Shown: positions 8,114 to 16,341 of the stretch, in pieces
Position numbering within the stretch: position 1 is the first letter of the stretch
How the letters are laid out: the number at the start of each line of letters is the position of its first letter
Assembly: GCA_002309795.1 (NCBI GenBank)
Contig: DBXZ01000046.1
Span: forward strand, 57,233 to 113,601
DNA: 56,369 nt
Direction of reading: 5' to 3'
Origin: Bacteroidales bacterium UBA1199
Lineage (GTDB): Bacteria; Bacteroidota; Bacteroidia; Bacteroidales; UBA932
Translations under genes and position numbers: made by a program
Notes under the pieces: model-generated
What the model was told of the DNA's origin: nothing
Seen by the model: the letters and a program-made list of their open reading frames with translations, nothing else
Databases searched by the model: none

Positions 8114-11065
8114 ATGAAAAAGACTTTGCTCTTCATCGCAGCCCTGCTGCTCTCGGCCACCGCTTTCGCCCAGCTGCCCACCGGCGGCGTCAAGGGCTGT
8201 GTGGTGGACCGTCAGGGACGGGCTCCTATCGGCGGCGCGCATATCGTGCTGTCGCAGAAAGGAGTCACCGTGGCTGAATGCAGCTCGGATGCAAACGGTA
8301 TTTTCCAGATCGACGCCCTGGCGAACGGGATGTACGATATGCATGTAACCGCTGAGGATTTCAGCCCCATCGTCGTCAACGTGACGGTGGACGGCGGATT
8401 CATCAAGGACATGCATTTCGTGACGATGACGGCAGCGCGGCGCATCAATGAGGTGGACGATTCCAGCTTCACGGAATTCGACATGGACGATTCGGGATAC
8501 AGCGACACCCCGACCATCCTCTTCACCTCCAACGACATCTACAACAACATCGCAGGCTACGGATTCAGCTCCGTCCGCTTCAAGAACCGCGGTTACAACA
8601 GCGAATCGCAGGATGTCTACCTGAGCGGCGTCAAACTGAACGACGCCATCACGGGGTACTCGCCCTACTCCCTCTGGTCCGGCCTGAATGAGGCGACCCG
8701 CAGCAAGGAGACCACGATCGGTTCCGAGGCGTCGGATGTGGGCCTGGGCGGCTACAACGGCTCCACCAACATCTATGCGACTCCGTCGAGCGTGCGCAAG
8801 GGCTGGCGCTACAGCATCCTGACCAACAGTGCGATGTACCGCCTCCGCCTGATGGGCACCTACGCATCGGGCGAGATGGACAACGGCATCTCCTATGCGG
8901 TCAACGCGTCGGTCCGTGCCGGCGGCAACGACTGGATCGAGGGTGTCTACTACCGCAACTTCGCCCTCTATGCCGGTATCGAGAAGAACTTCGACGACAT
9001 CCGGCGCATCAGCCTGGTCTGGTTCGCGACGCCCGGACAGCGCGGTGCCCAGAACGCCTCCACGCAGGAGGTCTACAACCTGATGGGCGACAACATGTAC
9101 AACTCCAACTGGGGTTACCAGAACGGCAAAGTGCGCAACGCGCGCGTCCGCAAGACCTTCGAGCCGGTGACGGTGCTGCACTACAGCTTCACCCCCAGCG
9201 ACCGCTTCGAGGCGAACGTCACGGGACTCTGGCGCACGGGCCGCAACGGCTACACCGCACTCGACTGGTATGACGCAGCCGACCCGCGTCCGGACTACTA
9301 CCGCAACCTGCCGAGCTACTCCTATATGGAAGACGAGGACTACAACCGTACCAACGAAGAGAAGTACCGCTGGGCGGTCGAAATGTGGAGCCAACACGTG
9401 CCGGAGTACGCCAACTACCAGCACCTCAACTGGGACAGGATGTACAACGTGAACTACAACAGCGCGGACGGCCGCAGCAAGTATGCGCTTGAGGAGCGCC
9501 ACGTTGACCAGAACGACCTCCATCTGGCCACCAGCTTCAAATGGAGCAACGGCCGGGGCCGCACCCTGACGGGCGGTGTCAACGGCCGCTGGAACAAGAC
9601 GGAGAACTACAAGCTCATGAACGACCTGCTGGGCGGCAAGTATTACCTGAACATCGACTCCTTCGCAGAGCGCGACTTCTCCTCGTCCAACGCGATGATC
9701 CAGAACGACCTGGATTACTACTTCGCCCACGGCGAGGCCGAGAAGATCCTCCAGGGCGGCAAGTACGGCTACGACTACTACGCCCAGGTGCGCCGCGCCG
9801 AAGCCTGGCTCAACGCCCAGCTTACCGCCGGTCCGCTGGTGGGCAGCATCGGCGGCAGCATCGGCTATACCTCCTTCTGGCGTGAAGGTCTCCTCCGCAA
9901 GGGCCTCTTCGCCGGTCTGGACGAAAACGGCAATGAAATCTACGACAACGGCGTGAAACTCACCGGCTACGACAAGGACGGCCGGGTCATTACCTCAAAG
10001 GGCCCTTCCGATACCTGCCGGTTCCTCACCTGGTCGGCCAAGGCGAGCCTCGCCTATGTGTCCAGGGCCAGCCGGCTCTCGGTGAACGCCGGTTATTTCC
10101 AGGAGGCGCCCACCTTCAACCAGGCTTTCGTGTCGCCGCGTACGCGCAACACCATCGTGCCGAACCTGACGCCCATCCGCACCTTTACGGCCGACGTCAA
10201 CTACCAGTACAGCAACGAGGGTATCGACATGCGCCTCACCGCGTTCTACACCAAGATCAAGGACCAGACGGACGTGATGAGCTTCTACGACGACTCGCAG
10301 AACTCCTTCACCAACTTCGCGATGTCAGGAATCGACCAGCGCCACATGGGTATCGAGTTCGGTGCCCGCGTCCCGCTGCCGCTGGAGGGTCTCACCCTCT
10401 CCGCCGTCATCAGCGCGGGTGAATACGTCTATACCTCCACCCCGATGATGACGCAGACCATCGACAACAGCGTGGAGGTCGTGGTGGACAACCAGCCGGT
10501 AACCTACTGGATGAGCCATCCGATCTACAAGAAGAATTACATCAAGGGCGGCGGCGGAGCCTTCACCTACGCCACCGACGACGACGGTAACTATATCGTC
10601 GCCGGCGAGAGAAAGCACTACGTGCCCAGCACCCCGCAGACGGCCAGCGAGGTGGCGCTCAACTACCGGCTCAAATCCTACTGGTTCTTCGAACTCAACG
10701 CCCAGTCGTTCTCGCGCGCTTACCTCGACATGAACCCGCTCTACCGCACCCAGATGGCCTGCGGCGGCGCGGACGGCGTGGTCACCCCCGCCGAAGTCGA
10801 GTACATGGCGGCCCAGGAAGAATTCCCCACCGCATTCCTTGTAAACGGAAGCATCGGCAAGTCCTGGTACATCCAGCGCAAGTACAACATCGGCTTCAGC
10901 CTCGAGCTCAAGAACATGCTCAACAACACGAATGTCCGCACCGGCGGCTACGAACAGACCCGTCTGATCAGCAGCGTCGGCAAGGACCGCTACTACCGCT
11001 TCGATCCCAAGTATTTCTATATGTCGGGAGCCAGCTACATGTTGAACATTTATTTCAGATTCTAA
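8114..11065 (+). CDS. TonB-dependent outer-membrane receptor of the nuclease locus
   Basis: 983 residues. A signal peptide (MKKTLLFIAALLLSATAFA) is followed by a carboxypeptidase-regulatory-like domain (about 25-105, GVKGCVVDRQGRAPIGGAHI). Next come a plug (about 125-235) and a long beta-barrel ending in MLNIYFRF. No TonB box of the SusC type (DEVVVVGYG) is visible between the first domain and the plug. That stretch instead is acidic (VDDSSFTEFDMDDSGYSD), so coupling to TonB is uncertain. It sits 4 bases ahead of a DUF5689 lipoprotein, an arrangement like susC-susD. Uptake of nucleotides or oligonucleotides is inferred from context only. Confidence 0.82.
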   Translation: MKKTLLFIAALLLSATAFAQLPTGGVKGCVVDRQGRAPIGGAHIVLSQKGVTVAECSSDANGIFQIDALANGMYDMHVTAEDFSPIVVNVTVDGGFIKDMHFVTMTAARRINEVDDSSFTEFDMDDSGYSDTPTILFTSNDIYNNIAGYGFSSVRFKNRGYNSESQDVYLSGVKLNDAITGYSPYSLWSGLNEATRSKETTIGSEASDVGLGGYNGSTNIYATPSSVRKGWRYSILTNSAMYRLRLMGTYASGEMDNGISYAVNASVRAGGNDWIEGVYYRNFALYAGIEKNFDDIRRISLVWFATPGQRGAQNASTQEVYNLMGDNMYNSNWGYQNGKVRNARVRKTFEPVTVLHYSFTPSDRFEANVTGLWRTGRNGYTALDWYDAADPRPDYYRNLPSYSYMEDEDYNRTNEEKYRWAVEMWSQHVPEYANYQHLNWDRMYNVNYNSADGRSKYALEERHVDQNDLHLATSFKWSNGRGRTLTGGVNGRWNKTENYKLMNDLLGGKYYLNIDSFAERDFSSSNAMIQNDLDYYFAHGEAEKILQGGKYGYDYYAQVRRAEAWLNAQLTAGPLVGSIGGSIGYTSFWREGLLRKGLFAGLDENGNEIYDNGVKLTGYDKDGRVITSKGPSDTCRFLTWSAKASLAYVSRASRLSVNAGYFQEAPTFNQAFVSPRTRNTIVPNLTPIRTFTADVNYQYSNEGIDMRLTAFYTKIKDQTDVMSFYDDSQNSFTNFAMSGIDQRHMGIEFGARVPLPLEGLTLSAVISAGEYVYTSTPMMTQTIDNSVEVVVDNQPVTYWMSHPIYKKNYIKGGGGAFTYATDDDGNYIVAGERKHYVPSTPQTASEVALNYRLKSYWFFELNAQSFSRAYLDMNPLYRTQMACGGADGVVTPAEVEYMAAQEEFPTAFLVNGSIGKSWYIQRKYNIGFSLELKNMLNNTNVRTGGYEQTRLISSVGKDRYYRFDPKYFYMSGASYMLNIYFRF

Positions 11066-11069
11066 GGCT

Positions 11070-12167
11070 ATGAAAAAGATATTGATCCTCATCTTGGCCC
11101 TGCTGGCCTTCAGTTCCTGCCAGTCCCTGATTGAAGAGTGGCAGCCCGTCTTCACCGGCAAATACGCCGACGTCCCCCCGCAGGCGACAGCCGCCATCAA
11201 GGCCAATACCACCATCGCCCAGCTCTGTGCGATGTACAGCGGAAAGCCTGTGGAAATTCACAAGAACGTCATCATCTCCGGCGTCGTGGTCACCGACGAC
11301 CAGCCCGGCAACTTCTACAAGAGCCTCTACATCCAGGATTCGACGGCCGGTATCGAGCTTAAGATCGGCAAGAACGGCCTCTACAACGACTACCGTCCCG
11401 GCCAGACGCTCTATGTGCGCTGCAACGGCCTCACCCTGGGCCAGTACGGCTACAAGAGCGGCAACTACGGCGGCAACGGCATGATCAGCCTGGGCTACAG
11501 CGACCCTTCGGGCACCTACGAAACCTCCTACATCGAGAACAGCCTGATCATCGACCAGCACATCATCAAAGGAGCGATCGGAGAGATGCCGGAACCGGTG
11601 GAGATGACCGAAGCGCAGCTCCCCTCCAAGACCGACAGCCAGAAGAACAACAAGTATCTGGGCCGCCTGGTCACCCTCAAGGGGCTCAAATACGGCAACG
11701 AGATTTTCTGCCTGCTCTACCTGAACTCCAACCTCGACAAGAAGTCCTACACCAACCGTGTGTTCCTCTCGCCGACCAACATCACGACCAACCCGACCTG
11801 CGGCGTCACCACCTGGGCCATGTCCAAGAACAAGATGAAAGAGTACCTGCTTTCCGGCATCTGGGACGCAGCCAAGGTGGGCAGCGGCGCCAACTTCACG
11901 GGCGAGACGCTCGCCGATTTCAGGGGCGAAAACGGCCAGTATGACGGCGTGGAGAAGGCGGCCTACTCCGTGAGCCAGTACTTCAAGATGGGCAGTACCA
12001 CCATCCAGATCCGTACCAGCGGCTTCTGCAAATTCTCCGATGTGGAGATTCCCGCCTCGCTGCTCGCCGGCACGGCCACGCTCGACGTCACGGGCATCCT
12101 GACCCTCTACGAAGGCAGTATCCAGTTCACGGTCAACAGTCTGGACGATTTTGTCATTAACGAATAA
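11070..12167 (+). CDS. DUF5689-type surface lipoprotein
   Basis: 365 residues with a lipoprotein signal ending at Cys17 (LLAFSSC). The first half (about 45-215) has the DUF5689 pattern: TTIAQLCAMYSGKP, then ISGVVVTDD, FYKSLYIQDSTAGIELKIG and LYVRCNGLTLGQYG, an OB-fold-like arrangement. The second half is a beta domain ending in ALTLYEGSIQFTVNSLDDF-like strands. The gene begins 4 bases after the receptor gene, so the two products probably work as a pair, the lipoprotein acting as a surface lid or ligand capture subunit. The family has no firmly established biochemical role. Confidence 0.8.
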   Translation: MKKILILILALLAFSSCQSLIEEWQPVFTGKYADVPPQATAAIKANTTIAQLCAMYSGKPVEIHKNVIISGVVVTDDQPGNFYKSLYIQDSTAGIELKIGKNGLYNDYRPGQTLYVRCNGLTLGQYGYKSGNYGGNGMISLGYSDPSGTYETSYIENSLIIDQHIIKGAIGEMPEPVEMTEAQLPSKTDSQKNNKYLGRLVTLKGLKYGNEIFCLLYLNSNLDKKSYTNRVFLSPTNITTNPTCGVTTWAMSKNKMKEYLLSGIWDAAKVGSGANFTGETLADFRGENGQYDGVEKAAYSVSQYFKMGSTTIQIRTSGFCKFSDVEIPASLLAGTATLDVTGILTLYEGSIQFTVNSLDDFVINE

Positions 12168-12182
12168 GACCTGCCTGTCCCG

Positions 12183-14345
12183 ATGAGACGTCCCCTTCTG
12201 CTGGCCCTGATCGCTCTTGCGGCGGCATCCTGCTCCACCACGCGGATGCTGCCCGAGGGAGCTACGCGCCTTGCAGAAAACAGGATCGTCTTCACGGAAG
12301 GGGCTGAGGCGCCCGAAGCGGCCAACCTGACCCCTTACCTACGCCAGAAGGCCAACGCCAAGTTCGATCCCTGGCTCTACGTCTACAACTGGAGCTCCGG
12401 CAACGGAACCGCCTGGGACCGGATCGTAGAGAGTATCGGCAATGCGCCGGTGGTCTACGACTCCACCGTGGTGCTGGAAAGCGCCGCGCGGATGGTGGGC
12501 CACATGGAGTATCTGGGCTTCTACGACGCCTCGGCCGACGTCCGCACGGAAGAGAAAGACCGGAAGACCACCGTCACCTACCGCATCAATCCCGGCCACA
12601 GTTACCGGCTCTCCAAGATCAACTATATCATCCGGGAGCCGGAAATGAACCGCATCCTGACCGGGCAGGCCGACGACCTCGGCCTTAAAGTGGGCGACCG
12701 CCTCTCCCAGAAGGCGCTGGAGGCCGAATCCGAACGGCTGGCCAGCCTATTCCGCGAGCAGGGGTATTACGGACTCTCCAAGAACCATTTCTTCTTCTTT
12801 GCGGATACCTCCGCGCACGACGGCACGGCCGAACTGACCGTCCGGCTCGAGGATTACACCCGCAACGAAGCCCCCTCCGCCGCCCGGCCGCACCGCAAAT
12901 ATACCTTCGGCGAAGTGGATATCGTGCCGGTCGGAGGCTTCCGGGTCAAGCCCTCTTTCCTCTTCAATCTCAACAAGATAGAAAGCGGGAAGACCTACAA
13001 CGAAACCGATATCCGCACCACCTACGCCCGCTTCTCGAGCATCCCGCTCTTCAACAGCGTGAACATCGGCCTGCAGGAACGCGATTCGAACCTGGTGGAC
13101 TGCACCATCGAGCTGAAGAAATCGCATCTGCAAAGCATTAAAACCGGTTTCGAAGGTTCGTTCAACTCCACCGGCCTGCTGGGCCTGACGCCGTCGATCT
13201 CCTATTCGCACAAGAATATCTTCGGCGGCGGGGAGCAGCTATCGCTCGGTTTCCGCGGCAACTTCCAGTTCCGCCTGGATGACGACACCCACTCCAACGA
13301 GTACGCGGCCTCCGCGTCGCTGCTTTTCCCGCGATTCCTGGGCCTTCCGCGCGACTGGTTTGAGATTTCAATCCCCAATACGGAAATCTCCGGCGCCTTC
13401 AACTGGCAGAACCGTCCGGAGTACACGCGCAACATCACCTCCCTCTCGTTCGGTTACAACTGGAACGACGGCGGACACTTCTTCTATCAGCTCTATCCGC
13501 TGAAACTCAACTTTGTCAAGATCTACGACATATCCTCCGACTTCTACGCCAACCTGAAGGACCCGTACCTGATCAACGCCTACCAGGACCACATGGACTT
13601 CGGTTCGGAGGCATCCATCTACTTTACAACCGATGCCTCGGTGAATCCCCGGAAGAGCCACTTCTACGTGCGGGCCAGCGTCGGCGGTGCCGGCAACGTC
13701 CTGAGCCTGCTGGACGGGGTTCTGCCCACGACGGACGACGGCAGCGCGCATACCATCTTCGGCGTACCTTATTCGCAATATGTGCGCGGTGAAATCTCGG
13801 TGGTACCGACCCTGCACTTCGGCAAGCGGAACCAGTTCTCCGTGGCTGCACGCGCCCTGGCCGGGGTCGGATACGCCTACGGCAACGCCACCTCCCTGCC
13901 GTTCGAGAAGTTCTTCTACGGCGGCGGCGCCAACTCGCTGCGCGGCTGGCAGGCCCGTTCGGTAGGACCGGGCGGCGCTGCGCTCGATGGCTCCTTCACC
14001 ATCCCCAACCAGTCCGGCGACCTGCACCTCGAAGCGAACCTCGAGTTCCGCTTCCCGCTCTTCTGGAAATTCCAGGGCGGCCTGTTCGCGGATGCGGGCA
14101 ACATCTGGAACCTGGAAACCAACGCGATGCGTGACCCGATCACGGTCTTCCACAAGGAGGACTTCCTTCAAACCTGCGCCCTCGACTGGGGATTCGGCCT
14201 GCGGCTCGACATTGACATGCTGCTGGTCCGCGTGGACCTCGGCCTCAAGTTATACGACCCGGTCACCCAGGCGTGGCGCGGGCCGGACCAATGGTTTACC
14301 AAGAACGGCTATGCGCTTCACTTCGGTATCGGATATCCTTTCTAG
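12183..14345 (+). CDS. tamL: Omp85-family outer-membrane lipoprotein TamL
   Basis: 720 residues. A lipoprotein signal ending at Cys17 (AAASCSTTRMLPEGATRL) is the hallmark of TamL, the Bacteroidota lipid-anchored relative of TamA. POTRA-like domains span about 100-360 (YRLSKINYI; YNETDIRTTYARFSSIPLF). The 16-strand barrel follows, with the lid motif GGGANSLRGW near 580 and a terminal FGIGYPF. It inserts or assembles outer-membrane proteins, usually with a TamB partner, which is not in this window. It follows the nuclease locus by 15 bases and precedes the phosphofructokinase gene by 21, so it may share their transcript. Confidence 0.88.
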   Translation: MRRPLLLALIALAAASCSTTRMLPEGATRLAENRIVFTEGAEAPEAANLTPYLRQKANAKFDPWLYVYNWSSGNGTAWDRIVESIGNAPVVYDSTVVLESAARMVGHMEYLGFYDASADVRTEEKDRKTTVTYRINPGHSYRLSKINYIIREPEMNRILTGQADDLGLKVGDRLSQKALEAESERLASLFREQGYYGLSKNHFFFFADTSAHDGTAELTVRLEDYTRNEAPSAARPHRKYTFGEVDIVPVGGFRVKPSFLFNLNKIESGKTYNETDIRTTYARFSSIPLFNSVNIGLQERDSNLVDCTIELKKSHLQSIKTGFEGSFNSTGLLGLTPSISYSHKNIFGGGEQLSLGFRGNFQFRLDDDTHSNEYAASASLLFPRFLGLPRDWFEISIPNTEISGAFNWQNRPEYTRNITSLSFGYNWNDGGHFFYQLYPLKLNFVKIYDISSDFYANLKDPYLINAYQDHMDFGSEASIYFTTDASVNPRKSHFYVRASVGGAGNVLSLLDGVLPTTDDGSAHTIFGVPYSQYVRGEISVVPTLHFGKRNQFSVAARALAGVGYAYGNATSLPFEKFFYGGGANSLRGWQARSVGPGGAALDGSFTIPNQSGDLHLEANLEFRFPLFWKFQGGLFADAGNIWNLETNAMRDPITVFHKEDFLQTCALDWGFGLRLDIDMLLVRVDLGLKLYDPVTQAWRGPDQWFTKNGYALHFGIGYPF

Positions 14346-14366
14346 ACTTTTAGTTTTCAAAATATC

Positions 14367-15614
14367 ATGAATTTGAAAAACTCCATTCTCATTCTCGCCG
14401 GAGGCGGTCCCGCCCCCGGTATCAACACGGTGATCGGCACGGTCGGTAAGTGCTTCCTGAGCTACGGCTACCGCGTGATCGGCCTGCACGGCGGCTACAA
14501 GGGCCTCTTCTCCCCCGATCCCAAGATCACGGACCTGGATTTCAGCACCGTCGACATGATTTTCGACAGCGGCGGATCCTACCTCCGGATGAGCCGTTAC
14601 AAACCCACCGATGAAGATTTCCAGGAGCGTTTCAACCTGCAGCTGTTCAAGGACAATAACATCAAGCTGCTCGTGACGATCGGTGGCGACGACACCGCCA
14701 GTACGGCCAATCGAATTTCCAACTTCCTGAGAACCAGAAATTACCAGATCAGCAATATCCACGTTCCCAAGACCATCGACAACGACCTTCCGCTGCCGAT
14801 GCGCACCCCGACCTTCGGTTTCCATTCCGCCATGGCCGAAGGCGCCCATATCGCCTCCACCATCTACGAAGATGCGCGCACCACGGGCAACTGGTTCCTG
14901 GTCTCCTCGATGGGCCGATCCTCCGGCTCGCTGGCCATCCATATCGGCGCCTCCTGCCACTATCCGATGATCATCATCCCGGAGATGTTCGACAAGACGG
15001 AAATCACGCTGGACAAGATCATCCGGCTGACCATCTCCTCCATCATCAAACGCCGCATCATGGGCGTGGATTACGGTGCCGTACTGATATCGGAAGGCGT
15101 TTTCCACACGCTTGACACCGAGGAAATCGAGAAGAGCGGCGTCCATTTCACCAAGGACGAGCACGGCCATATAGAACTGGGCAAGGTCTCTAAGGGACAG
15201 CTGTTCAACAACATCCTCGAGACCTACAAGGAAAAGCTCGGACTGAAGGTCAGTACGCGCCCGATCGACGTAGGCTACGAGATTCGCTGCCAGACGCCGG
15301 TGGCCTACGACCTCTTCTACTGCACGCAGCTGGGCTGCGGCGTCTACGAGCTCTACAAGCAGGGATGCACGGGCTGTATCGTCTATGTAGACCCGGTGGG
15401 ACAGACCAAACCGCTCTACCTCCATCAGCTGCAGAATCCCCGCACCGGAAGGATCGAACCGCGCCTGGTGGACATCAACTCCGCCTACGCGCAGAACATC
15501 TTCCGCCGGATGCTCAACTTCATCACGGAAGACGACTACGAAGCCGCCTCCAAGTGGCTCGAGAACCCGGAGGAATTCGACTTCTACAAGATTTTGAACT
15601 GGAAGCGTAAATAG
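14367..15614 (+). CDS. pfp: 6-phosphofructokinase, predicted pyrophosphate-dependent
   Basis: 415 residues. It phosphorylates fructose 6-phosphate at C1 in glycolysis. The glycine-rich start (ILAGGGPAPGIN) and PKTIDND with catalytic D138 identify the family. The phosphoryl-donor determinants are GGDDT (106-110, Asp109 where ATP enzymes have Gly) and Lys135 before TIDND. In the PFK family this Asp/Lys pair goes with pyrophosphate rather than ATP as donor. Further landmarks are SSMGRSSGSLA and the sugar-phosphate region RPIDVGYEIRCQTPVAYD. Its stop codon directly abuts the next start codon. Donor specificity is a prediction from two residues. Confidence 0.85.
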   Translation: MNLKNSILILAGGGPAPGINTVIGTVGKCFLSYGYRVIGLHGGYKGLFSPDPKITDLDFSTVDMIFDSGGSYLRMSRYKPTDEDFQERFNLQLFKDNNIKLLVTIGGDDTASTANRISNFLRTRNYQISNIHVPKTIDNDLPLPMRTPTFGFHSAMAEGAHIASTIYEDARTTGNWFLVSSMGRSSGSLAIHIGASCHYPMIIIPEMFDKTEITLDKIIRLTISSIIKRRIMGVDYGAVLISEGVFHTLDTEEIEKSGVHFTKDEHGHIELGKVSKGQLFNNILETYKEKLGLKVSTRPIDVGYEIRCQTPVAYDLFYCTQLGCGVYELYKQGCTGCIVYVDPVGQTKPLYLHQLQNPRTGRIEPRLVDINSAYAQNIFRRMLNFITEDDYEAASKWLENPEEFDFYKILNWKRK

Positions 15615-16337
15615 ATGATCAGCAAGCGGGAAATCAAGGAAATCCGGGCGCTCGCGCAGAAGAAATTCCGCGACGAATCGGGCCTCTTTGTGGTGGAAGG
15701 AGAGAAACTGGTGGCCGAAGCGCTCCAGTCCGGATACGAAGTGGTCAAGCTCTTCCGCACCGAAGAGATCGGCGAGGAGGAGATGGCCCGCATCTCGTTG
15801 CTCACCCACCCCTCGCCTGCGCTGGCTGTGGTCCGCAAACCCGCTGAAACAGCGTTCGTTCCACCGACCGGCGAACTGATGCTGGCGCTCGATTCGCTGC
15901 GCGATCCGGGCAACGTGGGAACCATTCTGCGCATCGCGGACTGGTTCGGAATCCGCACCGTCCTGGCCAGCCCGGACACCGTGGAGATCTACAACCCCAA
16001 GGTGGTCCAGGCCACGATGGGCGCTATTTTCCGCGTGCGCGTCCACATCTGTCCGCTGCCAGAAACCCTGGCCGGACTCCGCCGGGCGGGCATGCCCGTC
16101 TACGGCACGTTCCTGCAGGGAAATCCGCTCTACGGAGCGCCGCTTGCCCAAACGGGCGTGATTGTCCTGGGCTCCGAGCGCGACGGCATCTCCCCAGCGG
16201 TGGAAGCCGTGGTTTCCGAGCGCCTCTATATTCCTCCTTTCCCGCCCGGAGAAGCCCCGGGACCGGAATCCCTCAATGTTGCAACCGCCGCGGCCATCGT
16301 ATGCGGCGAGTTCAGAAGAAGATTCATAACCCCATAA
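15615..16337 (+). CDS. SPOUT (TrmH-type) RNA 2'-O-methyltransferase
   Basis: 240 residues. The N-terminal RNA-binding part (about 1-80, LFVVEGEKLVAEALQ) resembles the L30e-like substrate-binding domain. The SPOUT catalytic domain has the three motifs: DSLRDPGNVGTILRIADWFG (Asn/Arg of motif 1), VLGSERDGIS (motif 2, usually GNEGxG) and ESLNVATAAAI (motif 3, knot and SAM binding). It should methylate a ribose in rRNA or tRNA; the position cannot be told. It starts immediately after the phosphofructokinase stop and ends 4 bases before the NagB-like gene, so it belongs to that operon. Confidence 0.88.
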   Translation: MISKREIKEIRALAQKKFRDESGLFVVEGEKLVAEALQSGYEVVKLFRTEEIGEEEMARISLLTHPSPALAVVRKPAETAFVPPTGELMLALDSLRDPGNVGTILRIADWFGIRTVLASPDTVEIYNPKVVQATMGAIFRVRVHICPLPETLAGLRRAGMPVYGTFLQGNPLYGAPLAQTGVIVLGSERDGISPAVEAVVSERLYIPPFPPGEAPGPESLNVATAAAIVCGEFRRRFITP

Positions 16338-16341
16338 GTAT

